The notes under the pieces were generated by a model. The model was not told the DNA's origin. It searched no databases and worked only from the letters and a program-made list of their open reading frames with translations. This document shows positions 11,018 through 22,499 of a stretch of 64,000 nucleotides of DNA, in pieces (the stretch's first letter is position 1; each line of letters opens with the position of its first letter). Position numbers and translations under genes: made by a program. This DNA is from Aspidapion aeneum (taxonomy: Eukaryota > Arthropoda > Insecta > Coleoptera > Brentidae): positions 65,593,908 to 65,657,907 of the forward strand of contig OY755038.1 of NCBI GenBank assembly GCA_963576565.1, in the 5' to 3' direction.

Positions 11018-11258
11018 CGTGCAAAGCAGAAAACCTACTGAGTCAAAAACTAGTGTTTTGGGAAATAGAGTTTGAAGTTTATTTAACTACATACTAACCA
11101 TAGTTTATTTAACTACATAGTAACTACATTCAACTTCCTTGTTTTTTAAGATAGCCACATTCTAGAAAAACTCTCTGGTGCCGTTTTTTACGGTTATTTC
11201 AATGATATAAAAATCTCATTTTCGAGTAAGTCGAGTTACTAGGTTTTTGCTTTGCACG
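11018..11258. mobile_element. Short TIR element (MITE)
   Basis: The left end CGTGCAAAGCAGAAAACCTA is inverted at the right as CGTGCAAAGCAAAAACCTAG (11233-11258). Total about 240 bases, no coding potential. Near 11080-11130 the phrase GTTTATTTAACTACATA is repeated, indicating a small internal duplication. Confidence 0.6.
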
Positions 11259-11814
11259 CCAGCGGTACTTTCTTATATAAATCTGTAATTTTTTCTTAAT
11301 TCTTAATTTAGTTTTGACATCAATTACACAGCGGCGCTGTTACACTAGGACAGCTGTTTTTGACTTTTCCAGTAGAAACAAGTATTTCTAACCCAAGAAA
11401 AATAAAACACTAAATAAAAATTGATTTAAACGAAAAGTACAGGCTGCTTTCTTTTTTACAAACGTAAATACTGGTACCTGTGAATAAAAAATTCTACGAA
11501 CCACAATATAGCTGGCAAAATGCGGTTTTCAAATTTAGATTGAAAAAGTACATTCCCGAAGTAGTATCAAAGTTTGTCACAATTTTTGAGAAAATAACAT
11601 AGTACATATACCTCAAAAGCGACAGCAGCTAGTTGTTTTCACAAATAAATTGAAAATTTCATTTTCAACAAAAATAAATTTACCTCAACACCCAGAATGA
11701 CTAGGTCTTTTCCTATGGATAGCTGTATATGCCTCCTGGCGAAAATTTGTTTTTTAAATAAGACAATTTGTAGTATTACCAGTGACAATATAAGAAAGAA
11801 AATAAAAAATTGTT

Positions 11815-12147
11815 AGAAGTCAGGGTGCAAGCATAACAGAGATGTGGGGACATGCATTTTTGTAAACGATAAGGTAAAGTTTTGACCATTTGTATGTTTA
11901 CTGCCTTCAATAAGAATCTTCTTTTTTATGCTATTATTGGAGACAACATATAAGAAATAAAATAAAAAAAAACTATAACTTAAAACCTGTATAAAAAAAA
12001 TCTACTTTACCCAGTGACTCCTATCCCTCGATAGCCAGCTCTTAGTTCAATAAACAATGCCCCCATATAATAAACAAAGATACCAGGAAATGATGTAACT
12101 CTATATTCATAAAAATTCTACTATACCTATTAGGGACATTTTGAAAC
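11815..12147 (+). repeat. Dispersed repeat E, copy 1
   Basis: Starts AGAAGTCAGGGTGCAAGCAT and ends TTAGGGACATTTTGAAAC. A second copy with the same ends is at 26695-26998, missing about 30 bases near its 3' end. Shared landmarks: GCTATTATTGGAGACAACAT and CTTTACCCAGTGACTC. No clear TIR or ORF; class unknown. Confidence 0.8.
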
Positions 12148-12657
12148 ACTTTGACAATTGTTATCGTTATAGTTGTTGTCTAGGTATCACAACTTAGGTT
12201 GAATTACTTTATTTGCCTGACTATTTTTGCACTTACCTTTAGCAGAATCTTCTTCAATTAAAGAATAATACCGTTAAACTAATTTTTCTTTAAAAAAATA
12301 CCAAAATGCACAAACTTAGAATTTGACTGTGGTTAATAAGCACTTCATTATAATTATTGGGATTTTTATTGTTACTTAGGAGTTATTTACTTTTTCATCA
12401 CAATTTACGTCTAACAACTGACCTCAAAGTGTGTAAAGTTTGGTAGATTTTTAATAAAAATAAGCTTAAAAGTATTATTTTTTAATTGAGGAGTACCAAT
12501 AGTAAGTGTAAAAATGGCCAGGAAAACAAAGCCAAATTAGTCAGGTTGTGAAACCTTAAAAATAACTATAACAATAACAGTTGTCAAAATTTTTAGAGTT
12601 TTAAAATGTCCTTATTATCTCTGTCTTTCCAACTAAAAATATAATGGGTAGATGTAA

Positions 12658-12777
12658 ACTCCAGTTCAAAAAAATTGAGACAAAATTTACTGACAGTTTG
12701 ATGAGTCCAACATTTAAATGTTAATTGTAATGTTACATTTGTCAATAAAAAGTGTCTCAATTATTTTGCATTGGAGT
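12658..12777 (+). mobile_element. 120-bp TIR MITE (ACTCCARTTCAAAA family), copy 1
   Basis: The left end ACTCCAGTTCAAAAAAATTG pairs with the right end, inverted ACTCCAATGCAAAATAATTG, through GAGACA and the nearby (TTTA)TTGAC/CTGACAG blocks. A related copy in the other orientation is at 13902-14030. Confidence 0.75.
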
Positions 12778-13901
12778 TTTATGTACCTATGAGAATTTTC
12801 TTGGTGTGTTCATTGAACATTTTTTAAAACAACCTGTTCTACATTTATAGGTCGTTTTTGACAAAGCATGTTAAAAGTTATCAGGTAGGATATTTCAGTT
12901 CAAACCACATTTTAGGTTAATTTAGATCAAGTTTGGATCAGGGTGTTTTTTCTTGATTGTCTGTACCGTGAGGTGAGCGCTCACCTTGTGGATTCATTTC
13001 CCCGTGTAATAAGGTGGTGAAATCATTTCAAGTTCACCCGTGAAAGTGAACTTTTCACTCACCTCACCTCACAGAGAGTAGAGAATAACCATCCAGATCT
13101 GATAAAACTCACCCTGCTTCAATTTGTTTTTTTTTAAACAAGGCAAAAACAGATTTTATTGTTTGCAGAGGAGTTTTGTGTTTCTCTCAGAATGTAAGTA
13201 TCAACAACCAATAAAAACATTTTTATTAAAAAAAGAAAACCCGAGAGAAAACCATATTCTTACCTACTGTATATTTATGTTTTCTTGGAACATAGATTTG
13301 TTCAAAAATATTATCTTTTAACAAAAACACTTTCTTTAAACACAAAAATATTTACAATCATTTTGGCCTCATAAAAGAAAACCAGGAAGCTAATATTTTT
13401 TTAAGAAAATGTCAAATTTTTTTTTAATTAAAAAAAGTTTTTAAACAATTTCTAATTGAAGAAAATATTTTGGGACAATTTCCTTCCCCTCCTTCAAACA
13501 AATTTTAGAAACTTTATAGTAGTACATAATTTGACATAGGTGCAGAGGTGCACTATAAAAGAAGCTCAGAAAAATTACTTTTACATTTATTTATTATTTT
13601 AAAATATTTATTATTCTATTGCTACAAATAACAAATATATTGCTGCCGATTTATTGTTTTTTTTTTTTTAATAAATTACAGCATAGTAATAAAAATATAA
13701 AACTTCTTAACAGGAGCTTGAAAAAAAATTATTAGAAAATATCTCTGAAAATACACTCTACTACACTTTTAAAAAACAACCAATTATTTTTATTTAGCAC
13801 AACTATTTTCTAACATTTAAATTTACAGCCTACTCAGTTATTAATTATTATTATAAATTTACATTCTTTATTCTTATAAATAAACTCTAAAATAGTTCTA
13901 T
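12778..13901. other. No gene recognised; short palindromic GTGAGGTGAG region
   Basis: Mostly AT-rich. Between about 12938 and 13115 there is an imperfect inverted arrangement: GTGAGGTGAGCGCTCACC near 12969 and TCACTCACCTCACCTCAC near 13056, flanked by CAGGGTG and CACCCTG. This may be the remnant of another TIR element. Confidence 0.4.
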
Positions 13902-14030
13902 AATCAAATTCAAAATAATTGAGACACTTTTTATTGACTGTTTGACAGATGTGGTATTATTAATAATCTTTAAATGTCAGACTCGTCAAACTGTTAGTAA
14001 ATGTTGTCTCAATTTTTTTGAATTGGAGTA
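13902..14030 (-). mobile_element. 120-bp TIR MITE, copy 2
   Basis: Ends AAATTCAAAATAATTGAGAC and GAATTGGAGTATA are the same family as 12658-12777 in inverse orientation, with the same inner TTTTTATTGACTG block. Confidence 0.75.
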
Positions 14031-14201
14031 TATAGAGCATACACACACAAACAGTTAGGTTAGGTTAAATTTTTTATATTATAAAAAACAAATGTTTTTT
14101 GAAAAAAAACCTATTCTTTATAGAAAACTAATTTTCAATAATATAAGTAACATTCAAAACAAATTTTCTTACAAAATGTTTAAACATAATAATATAATAT
14201 A

Positions 14202-14449
14202 TGGTCGTTGGTTTACTGAAAACTGATTTGTGTTCAAAATAAAATTTTACAGAAAAGACAAAAAAGGTCTATGATGCCAATTATAAGCTGTCTGGATTCT
14301 TTTTTATCCTTGCTTCAATTAACGTTATTATTACATTTTTTGCAAATAATTTTATATAGGATATCCATTATGACTAGGGCTAATTGATTATGCAAAAAAC
14401 TTATTTTTGAAACAAATGTCACATATCAGGTTTCATCGAACCAACGACG
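14202..14449. mobile_element. About 250-bp TIR element
   Basis: The left end GGTCGTTGGTTTACTGAAAA is inverted at the right (CCGTCGTTGGTTCGATGAAA). Matching extends about 45 bases. No ORF. Confidence 0.65.
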
Positions 14450-15279
14450 GTGTACTAGTAGCTCCTGTAATTTGTTGTGGAAATTTTAAACTATTGATTT
14501 TGAGTACCTGATTTCTTATGGAGTGTGAACTTGTATTGCACTTAGTAAATCCTAATAGTCAACCACCATCATTATTTCTGAAAAAAGAAATTTATCATGA
14601 ACATAAAAAGCACATTATACACGAAATTATAAAACTGGCACTTTTTGCAAAGCAATTCATCAAATTGTAGAGAAAAAATCCCCAAGATAATAATAATAAT
14701 ACAGATGTATTTCGCTGCAATACAGATGAATTTCGCTACACAAAAATATTTTCACGGAGATTAGGGGTTTTTTATTTATAATCTATATTTCGATATATCT
14801 TTAGCAATTTCGGTTAGTACAGTAATTTACTTAAAGCAATAAAAAAAAAAATATTAAATGTATCTTTTAATATACAGCCGTTTCAACAAAAACTTAACAG
14901 AGGCCTTTTGGGGCACTTCAAAAATCCACGAACACGTGGATTTTGTTTGCAAGGGAACCCGTTTTGGCTATCATGCATTCTCTCCGAGGGGTATGCTTTA
15001 CTAATATATTTTGGATATGAAAAGTGGGTCTAATGATACCTTGTTTTGAAGGTCGTTTGAATATCTCTACCACCATGTAAAAATTTTGAAAAGATTTTGA
15101 TTTTATATTTTTTTTATTTAATATGAATAAATATGAAAATTGAAGGCAAATATGTCAAAAACTAATCAATAGATTTTAAAATTTTTACATTGTTGTAAAG
15201 ATATTTAAGAAACCTTCAAAATAAGGTATCACTAGGGGCAAAGCATATTCCGTAAAAGTGTCCCCCTTGGAAACAATAT

Positions 15280-15742
15280 TGTCACGACTATATTTGTGAC
15301 AAGTGGTATCTCTACCATATATGTCACAAGGTTTGTGACTGAGGGATTAAGGGGAATATGAAAATTAAGTATAAAGAATCCACATTTATACGTGTATTGT
15401 ATATACATAAGATAGGTTAACAAGAATAGAATGCCAAATTAAATAATGTAATGAGGGGGGATGCTGGTTGGAGAGAGTTTTGGGGTTTTACTTGGTTATG
15501 TTTAGTAGGGACCACATATTTCAGTGGTGTACTGGGTTAGTAGGGACCACATATTTCAGTGGTGTACTAGGTTAGTAGGGACCACGTATTTCAGTGGTGT
15601 ACTGGGTTGATCACTTGTAAGAGTGATGCCGGTCTATTGTCCAGCATCGGCTTTTATAGACGAAATTTGTGCATACTCAGCAATATTGATTATTGCTACG
15701 TTTTTATAGTGGTTTAATTAAATTTTAAACTATTTTATGACA
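15280..15742 (-). repeat. LTR (3' LTR in element orientation), 463 bp
   Basis: Begins TGTCACGACTATATTTGTGA and ends ACTATTTTATGACA. Nearly identical to 18356-18834 but lacks a 16-base block (present there as ...TTATTTAGTGCCCTTG...); I saw one further substitution (GAGAGTTTTGG against GAGAGTTGTGG). Contains three tandem 34-base units, GTTAGTAGGGACCACATATT..., at about 15505-15607. Confidence 0.85.
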
Positions 15743-15758
15743 TATACCCTCTCTCCAA
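15743..15758 (-). promoter_or_regulatory. Polypurine tract of the minus-strand LTR element
   Basis: On the minus strand TTGGAGAGAGGGTATA is directly followed by the LTR start TGTCAT. Polypurine tracts in this place prime plus-strand DNA synthesis. It fixes the element's orientation. Confidence 0.6.
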
Positions 15759-16344
15759 TAAGCATTGGCCCCCAATGCTTAACTTAAAAAATAATTTATA
15801 ATTTTGTTATATTGAACATTGGTAACTAGTATCTTCTATTCCGCTCGAGGAAGAGGTATCCAGGTCCGGGTGGTCATCTTTGTGGCAGCTTGCAAATATT
15901 ATTTATTGTTCCGGTTGGCTGGTTACATCTTCTTCGATAGGAGCGACCATCATCTAGCTGGAAGGATTTCTAAGATTTTTGAATCTACCTTCCTTTGGAT
16001 GTGGCCCGTTAGCTTTTGTATCTTGCTGAAACAATAAAATGGACTAAATAAATAAAATTGTAACACAAAATAAATATTAACAGGCTTTAAGGATCAGTTT
16101 CAAAAAAATCAATAAAAAACGAAAATCAAAATTCTTAGTTAATCTTTCTTTTTAACAATTCAGTAAGTACCCTTTAACTTTTTATTTGGGACCTTTATAT
16201 CCCTGTGCGCCTTTTTATACCTCAATATCATCATCAACAATTTAGGCAACTGTGCCTCTTTTTTAACTCTTTATATGAGCTTCTTCACAATATTTTAATA
16301 CAACCCATTAATTTTAGCAACTTTGTGAGTCTATTATGCATTCT

Positions 16345-16690
16345 TCGATGCCTTCAAAACTGTACTTTTACAGTATAATAGCTCACGGTTCTTTTTTGGA
16401 TTGATTTGAGCAACTTTGTGCCCTTTTTCAAATACTGCCATTTTTCGCATTCCTTGATGCCTAACAAACTGTACTTTTACAGCATAATAACCCACGGTCC
16501 TTTTTTTCGACTCTTTTGAGCATCTTTGTGCCCTTTAAAACTGTACTTTTACAGTATACTAACCCACGGTCCTTTTTTTTTGGACTCTTTTGAGCATCTT
16601 TGTGCCCTTTAAAACTGTACTTTTACAGTATACACGGTCCTTTTTCTGGACTCTTTTGAGCAACTTTGTGCCCTTTTTCAACTACTTCCA
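16345..16690. repeat. Tandem repeats, about 70-110 bp units, inside the LTR element
   Basis: Four imperfect units around the phrase CTGTACTTTTACAGTAT ... CACGGTCC ... GGACTCTTTTGAGCA ... CTTTGTGCCCTTT. The phrase CTGTACTTTTACAG is itself nearly palindromic. Noncoding; part of the element's filler. Confidence 0.75.
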
Positions 16691-17792
16691 TTTTAGGCAT
16701 TTCATTCAACCATTTTAATTGGACGCATTTTTAAAATAAACATTTTTAAAAATTGTTGGGTACTTTACCGTTTGCTAATAAGATTTCTAAATTTATTAAG
16801 CCTTTAAAAAATTTAAATTGCCTCGAAAATCCAAAAAAATTAAATTATTTTATACATTATGAACTGATCCTGAAAATGTATTTCAATGTTTCAGTAATTA
16901 TATTTATCCCTACTTATTAATAAAATTTTAATTATTATAAATAGTTAAAAAAAAGTATCTTTATCTTAAGTAACATATGTATAAAAAAATTACCAGCATC
17001 ACTAGTTTAGAAAAATTGGTTCAGTGCATTCAATAAGAAAAAAATAATAATAACTTGAGTATTTAAAAAGAGTGCTGAAAGTAGAATCAAAATCAGTAAA
17101 TATTTTACCATTATTTTTATAATAAAAAGTTTGTTAACATTAGCAGCCTAGGTCATGTAGGTATTTTGCATTTTAAAAATTAAACCAAAACAATAAATTG
17201 CATGTATCATTTTTATAATAATGTCACATATAGGTACGTACAAAAATATTTTTGCTAACGTAGGGTTTTTGTGACCTACTAGTTATTAGTAACTTTAATA
17301 CGTAATTTGATTTAATAAAAAAAGTATGCTTTATATTTGAATAAAAAAGTAAAAAATGTATTAAGTAATTTTAATTATTTTGTATGCTGACTCGCGAGAG
17401 TCTTTTTTTGTCTGTCTGAATGAGTACTATATGTCTGTTTTAATAGGTTCGCCAATGCCAATATCTCGTAAATTTTTAACCGATTTGAATAAAATTTGTA
17501 CCTGCAGTAAGTTTAATAGAAATAAGGATTAAATAGAAATAATTTTGTTGTGTAAAATTAAGAAAAATAAATTAAGGCCCATATTACGTAAATAAATAAT
17601 TAGTAACGAAAACTAATACCTGACCTTTTAAATATCCGCGTCCCTGGTTCGGAGTGAGAGTCAGATTGAGCAGGAGCGGTGCGAGCTGGACCTGAATTGC
17701 TCTGGTGCAGCATGGCTTAACATGTTTGCGGGACTAAAGATGACTTCTTGGCTTGCTGCACTTTGAAGTGGCGCCGGTGGCAGATTGTATTT

Positions 17793-18038
17793 CTACGTGG
17801 ATGCTGTCTTCTTATTTCCCTTTGTGCTACTGCCTACTGGGTCCGACAGTAACCCAAAAATTGAAGAAATGTTACTGCAGTCGAGTTGTTGCCAATCTGT
17901 GGGGTCGCTGTAGAATTTGGCTATTCCAATGGTACCTACGACGACGGTTCTGGTGCGTCGCGACGAGCGGTTGTTGCCTGGATTGACGTCACTTGAATTG
18001 CTATGCCTCGTGGATGGTATGCAGTGGTTTTGGGTCAT
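17793..18038 (-). pseudogene. Possible gag-leader remnant of the LTR element
   Basis: On the minus strand, after a leader of about 320 bases from the 5' LTR, a frame starts MTQNHCIPSTRHSNSSDVNP (81 codons). It is clearly GC-richer than the rest of the element and Ser/Thr/Arg-rich with no recognisable Gag domain. Position alone suggests the start of a former gag gene; function is not shown. Confidence 0.35.
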
Positions 18039-18355
18039 CTTGTTTGTTTGATTAATTAACTGCGAAATAATAATAAAAGGAAAAAATTAATTATTATATA
18101 GACCTTCTGCTGCTTATATGCTCCTGATAAGTTTTTTTTTTGATTTTGAAGTGGAATATTGCCTTTCTGGCAAGGAAGCTCGGAGGTTTCTCCTTGGTGC
18201 TAGGCACAGATAGTAATTTTTTTTACAGTATAGGGGTGCGAATGCACAATGGCCTTAGAAGAAGGTAAAAAATTCAATTACGCTTGGCTGAGAGAGGTTC
18301 CCATAATATATGGAGATATTAGGGAAAAGAAAGAAAACGGCGCCTCCACCATATA

Positions 18356-18834
18356 TGTCACGACTATATTTGTGACAAGTGGTATCTCTACCATATATGT
18401 CACAAGGTTTGTTATTTAGTGCCCTTGTGACTGAGGGATTAAGGGGAATATGAAAATTAAGTATAAAGAATCCACATTTATACGTGTATTGTATATACAT
18501 AAGATAGGTTAACAAGAATAGAATGCCAAATTAAATAATGTAATGAGGGGGGATGCTGGTTGGAGAGAGTTGTGGGGTTTTACTTGGTTATGTTTAGTAG
18601 GGACCACATATTTCAGTGGTGTACTGGGTTAGTAGGGACCACATATTTCAGTGGTGTACTAGGTTAGTAGGGACCACGTATTTCAGTGGTGTACTGGGTT
18701 GATCACTTGTAAGAGTGATGCCGGTCTATTGTCCAGCATCGGCTTTTATAGACGAAATTTGTGCATACTCAGCAATATTGATTATTGCTACGTTTTTATA
18801 GTGGTTTAATTAAATTTTAAACTATTTTATGACA
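18356..18834 (-). repeat. LTR (5' LTR in element orientation), 479 bp
   Basis: Same sequence as 15280-15742 plus a 16-base insertion near 18412-18427. TATA-like boxes on the minus strand at 18791-18801 and 18741-18751 would serve as the promoter. Confidence 0.85.
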
Positions 18835-18911
18835 ATATCGACGGTTCCAAGGGTTTTTTCAAATTCTATCAAGAAATATCTGAAAAGGTCTTTTTGTTGA
18901 AACACCCTGTA

Positions 18912-19394
18912 TATGGTTACATGGAGGGTTAACTAAAAGCAGATATCCCTTTCTAATGGGGAGGATTTTGACTTTGCAGAGCTAGGTGTAATAGTATGTC
19001 AACTCGATTTTTTGCAAGAAGAACTAAGTTTGTTAGGGTCTAATAATGTCAAAAATATAATTTAGATAAAATTTATAAATGTTCTAAAAACTCACACAAG
19101 CATAGATGACAAAGCAAAATTATCATTCCAGCTTCCCTTATTTTTGTCTACTCTCTTTGTTCCTTCAGTATAAAGATGAAAATCCAATGTAACATAGCAA
19201 TGTTCATCCCCAACTGGATTTTTCCTAAAATAAGAAAACATAATAATTTTACTACATTTTTATGCAACTTACGATGGTTTCTAGTTTTTAGTTTGATAGC
19301 TATTGTTTTAATTTAAAGGTTTTTTTATTCTTAATAGCTTTAAATATATTTTTGTTTCTAAAACTTATTTAAAGGTTACATCAAAAGATATGTA
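18912..19394. other. No gene recognised; left flank of the BEL element
   Basis: AT-rich sequence between the foldback MITE and the BEL left LTR. No repeat structure seen. Confidence 0.4.
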
Positions 19395-19807
19395 TGTTGG
19401 TGCAAGCAAGAAATTTCCTAATTTTCATTTTCTTTTCCTTTTCTGCGCGTTTAAAATAGTTTAAATTTTCGCGCTCTAAAATATGCATATGGGGTTTCAC
19501 GGCACCGGACACGTGGAAGACAAGCAGCGCCGCGATGAGTGCGCAAAGAACCACCGTCACAACAAGACACGAGCAAAATCACGTTCCCGAAAAAAGTGAA
19601 TTTGAGGTGAAAAAACTGGACGTTTAAACGTCGACTGGAGCTGCAAGAGAGTCCGAGGTAGGTGCCTTTTCATATAAAATTCCATATGTATCGTAACTTT
19701 CCATTTTCAATCGTCAATACCGACATTTATTTTTAAATGTGCTTGTGAAGCCAATACCGGCGACCTATCGAAGGAAATTCCGTTATTTTTCAGCCCTTGC
19801 ACGCACA
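19395..19807 (+). repeat. BEL left LTR
   Basis: Starts TGTTGGTGCAAGCAAGAAAT and ends CAGCCCTTGCACGCACA. Followed after five bases by TGGCCCTTCGACCC (19813), the likely primer-binding site. GC-rich centre around 19500-19660 with CpGs. Confidence 0.9.
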
Positions 19808-19812
19808 TTTAA

Positions 19813-19826
19813 TGGCCCTTCGACCC
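19813..19826 (+). promoter_or_regulatory. Candidate primer-binding site of the BEL element
   Basis: TGGCCCTTCGACCC begins a few bases after the left LTR. A TGG start is expected because it pairs with the CCA end of a tRNA. I did not identify the tRNA. Confidence 0.5.
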
Positions 19827-20278
19827 AAATTAATAGTTTTCCAAACTACCTAGACTCCTGTGGTTCAGCAATTTCCTACAAAAATTCCAAATTTCTATTT
19901 TCTATTTCAAATTTCAAAATTTATTTCAATTTCAATTTGAAACAGACCATATTGTTTGACGGTGCCCGTTGGTGATATGTTCCTTCAAAGTTGATCGAAG
20001 TGTTTATTACCGTTCAAAAATAGCTAGAGCCAATGCACATATTTCGTATAGTTTACTAGTTCATCAAAGAAAGTTGATCGCTTTGTTCATTACATTTTCA
20101 GTAGAAGTGGCGTCAATACGCCGAAAGTGAAAATTTAAGGCGGTTCTTCCATCTAAATTCCTTTAATTGTCGATTGTACAGGTGTCGCGTTAACGCGCAG
20201 GTGCAAGTGTCGCCGTCACCAAGGTCTCACGTTGCGCGCGTTGTTTCTTCAAATACCGAGGTTTGTTAAAAACTTTCA

Positions 20279-20355
20279 GACGGGACCGCTAGTCGTATGC
20301 ACAGAGTGTGCGACTTGGAATCGAAAGGTGCGGGGTTCAATCCTTGGTGAGACAT
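20279..20355 (+). other. tRNA-like stretch in the BEL leader
   Basis: Contains GGTTCAATCC, close to a Pol III B box (GGTTCGANTCC), preceded by a short stem region GTCG...GCACAGAGTG.GCGAC. No acceptor stem can be drawn, so this is not a functional tRNA gene; it may be a captured tRNA or SINE piece in the 5' leader. Confidence 0.3.
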
Positions 20356-20558
20356 AAAAGTTTTTTTTAAGGGATATGTTTAAATAATAACATACAGACA
20401 AACTTACAAACATTTCATTTCAAAATTTTCGAAAAAAGTTAATAAAATTAAAATAATAAAATTGTTTAATTTTTGCTAAAATTCGGGTTATATTTTAAGC
20501 TATATTTTAAGCATTTTTTTGGGTAATTTTAAAAACAAATTAACTTTCAAAAACAAAA

Positions 20559-22499
20559 ATGTCTACGCAAAAACAGAAAAAACTTTGCGACAAAAGGCTT
20601 TTGAGCTTCAACCAAATGGCGGAAGCTCACGAGGTAGCTTTGAAAGCGAAGTCGGATACAGCGTTTCACTTTTTGTTTAAATCCAGATATGAAGACGTCG
20701 AAGAATGTCATGCTCAATTCTATAATTTTCATAACCAAATTATTGGCTCTCTCGAAGAGTTTAAACTTTCATTTGACGAGCAGGATAAAACTAGAAAAGA
20801 CTTTGACAACCTTTATTATGAATGTAAGGGTATTTACTACGACCTTTTTAGGGCCAACCCTGTCAATTACGTAGGCAACCCTAGCCAACAAAATATTGTT
20901 CAGAGGTCAAATACAAGATCATTTCCACAACCACGGTTGCCAATTTTCAATGGTAATTATAAAGACTGGCAACACTGGTTTGACTTATTTAAAGTCATGG
21001 TACATCAAAATTCTGATTTAAGTGATATAGAGAAATTTCAACAATTGCGGAGTTCTGTTCTGAATGAAGCCCTTTCTCTAGTAAAAACCATTCCCCTCGC
21101 AGATAGCAATTATCACATTGCGTATGAAACCTTAGTAAAGAGGTATCAAAATAAACGAATTATTGCTACTACCGCTTTGAATGCTATTAACTTTCTTTCA
21201 ACTAAATCCAGTTCTGGGAAAGAATTACGTTCCATGTTGGATACATTTTCTGAGAATCTAGCCATCTTAAATGAGCTTGGTTTTCCTACAAAAGAATGGG
21301 ACTTTCTTACTTTTAACATGATGCTCTCAAAACTTGAAGTCAAGATGAGGACTGATTTCGAACTTTACTATAGTAGAGAGAAAAACAATTCAGAAATTCC
21401 GTCCTACACTGATCTTTACACGTTTATAGAAAATCATTGCGTTGCGCTCGAATCTGTAGTGCAAATGCCCAGTTTTAGTAGGCAAAATCAAACCCCTAGA
21501 CAACCTCAAACTACGCGTAATTCTCAACAGAACAGTTTTCAGAAAAACAGTTTTAATAATTTTAATTCACCTTCTGCTTTCAATACAACTATTTCAAATC
21601 AAAGTTCAAATTCAAGAAATCAACAAAATACTTTACAAAATAGCAATCAACGCAGCAACCCTCAAATACAAAATAATCAGAACAGAACTTTTAATCCAAA
21701 AATAAAATGCTACCTATGTTCTTCGAATCACGCATTATCGAAATGTATCGAATTTCAAAACAAAAGTCCACAGGAAAGGATGGGTTATGTTCGGCAGGTG
21801 AATCTATGTCAAAATTGCTTACATTTTGCTCACCAGACCGTGAATTGCCCCTCTTCCTACAACTGCTTTACGTGTGGAGCTAGGCACCACAGTCTTCTTC
21901 ACGTTCCACAACCAGTAGCGCCCTCTGTGAGTGTCAATTCTTATCCTCCAGAGAACGTTAATATTCCACTTTCCAATTCCAATAGCACCCCTATGTCAGG
22001 AAGCCATTCCACAAACTGTCATGCGACAATGATTTCCAAAAATTCCACTTTTCTACTTTCTACCGTTGTAGCTGACATGTTAGACTCAAGGGGACATTAC
22101 CAACCAGTTCGTATCTTACTCGATTCTGCCTCAGAGGCAAACTTTATTTCAGAAAAATGTCTAAATCGTTTAGGTCTTTCGAAAAGCTTCTTTTCTACTT
22201 CTATTCAAGGCTTAAATCAAATGACATCTTCCAATACCAAAGGTAAGACGAAATGTCTTATCAAACCTCAAGGTCAAGCGGGACCTACCTTTGATTTTGA
22301 GGCTTTAGTACTTCCAAAACTTTGTACAGAGATTCCTTCTTGCGCTGTCGACTCGAGCAAGTGGAATCACATTCGCAATATCAAACTTTCTGATCAAAAC
22401 TTCCATATACCAAGTTCCATTGATGTCCTAGTAGGTTGTGAACTTTTTCCGCATCTCTTTACAAGAGGGAGTTATCCACGGAGAGCGTGGACAACCTAG
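20559..22499 (+). CDS. BEL/Pao Gag and protease region
   Basis: Of 646 codons: N-terminal helical Gag (residues 1-100), the BEL Gag core LPIFNGNYKDWQHWFDLF (127-144) with VKRYQNKR (193-200), a Gln/Asn-rich linker (301-380), zinc knuckles (CYLCSSNHALSKC at 384, LCQNCLHFAH at 416, CFTCGARHHSLLH at 436), and an aspartic protease with LLDSASEANFIS (520-531). Gag packages the RNA; the protease cleaves the polyprotein. Normally one ORF spans gag through integrase. Here the frame runs out at 22499 because about two bases seem to be missing near 22452: the next stretch (EGVIHG...) continues in another frame. The last twelve or so residues are therefore frameshift read-through. Confidence 0.92.
   Translation: MSTQKQKKLCDKRLLSFNQMAEAHEVALKAKSDTAFHFLFKSRYEDVEECHAQFYNFHNQIIGSLEEFKLSFDEQDKTRKDFDNLYYECKGIYYDLFRANPVNYVGNPSQQNIVQRSNTRSFPQPRLPIFNGNYKDWQHWFDLFKVMVHQNSDLSDIEKFQQLRSSVLNEALSLVKTIPLADSNYHIAYETLVKRYQNKRIIATTALNAINFLSTKSSSGKELRSMLDTFSENLAILNELGFPTKEWDFLTFNMMLSKLEVKMRTDFELYYSREKNNSEIPSYTDLYTFIENHCVALESVVQMPSFSRQNQTPRQPQTTRNSQQNSFQKNSFNNFNSPSAFNTTISNQSSNSRNQQNTLQNSNQRSNPQIQNNQNRTFNPKIKCYLCSSNHALSKCIEFQNKSPQERMGYVRQVNLCQNCLHFAHQTVNCPSSYNCFTCGARHHSLLHVPQPVAPSVSVNSYPPENVNIPLSNSNSTPMSGSHSTNCHATMISKNSTFLLSTVVADMLDSRGHYQPVRILLDSASEANFISEKCLNRLGLSKSFFSTSIQGLNQMTSSNTKGKTKCLIKPQGQAGPTFDFEALVLPKLCTEIPSCAVDSSKWNHIRNIKLSDQNFHIPSSIDVLVGCELFPHLFTRGSYPRRAWTT

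Larger units (their letters stand above)
15280..18834 (-). mobile_element. Non-autonomous LTR retrotransposon, 3.55 kb, 4-bp TSD ATAT
   Basis: Two direct repeats with TG...CA ends (15280-15742 and 18356-18834) are flanked by ATAT (15276-15279 and 18835-18838). Orientation is minus: reading that way, a purine tract GGAGAGAGGG lies right before the LTR at 15742, TGGAGGCGCCG follows the LTR at 18356 as a plausible primer-binding site, and both LTRs have two TATA-like boxes (CTATAAAAACG, CTATAAAAGCC). There is no protease, reverse transcriptase or integrase in the 2.6-kb interior, so it must be mobilised in trans. A four-base duplication fits Gypsy-type integrases. Confidence 0.85.
14873..18911. 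mobile_element. Foldback MITE (TACAGGGTGTTTCAACAAA ends) split by an LTR element
   Basis: The left end at 14873 (TACAGCCGTTTCAACAAAAA) is inverted at the right end at 18911 (TACAGGGTGTTTCAACAAAA). The left part is itself palindromic around 15100 (AAGGTATCAT/ACCTTGTTTTGAAGG blocks) and is related to the large foldback at 39594-40278, sharing GATTTTGTTTGCAAG and ATACCTTGTTTTGAAGG. The LTR element at 15280-18834 interrupts it; without that insertion and its duplication the MITE would be about 480 bases. Confidence 0.7.
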
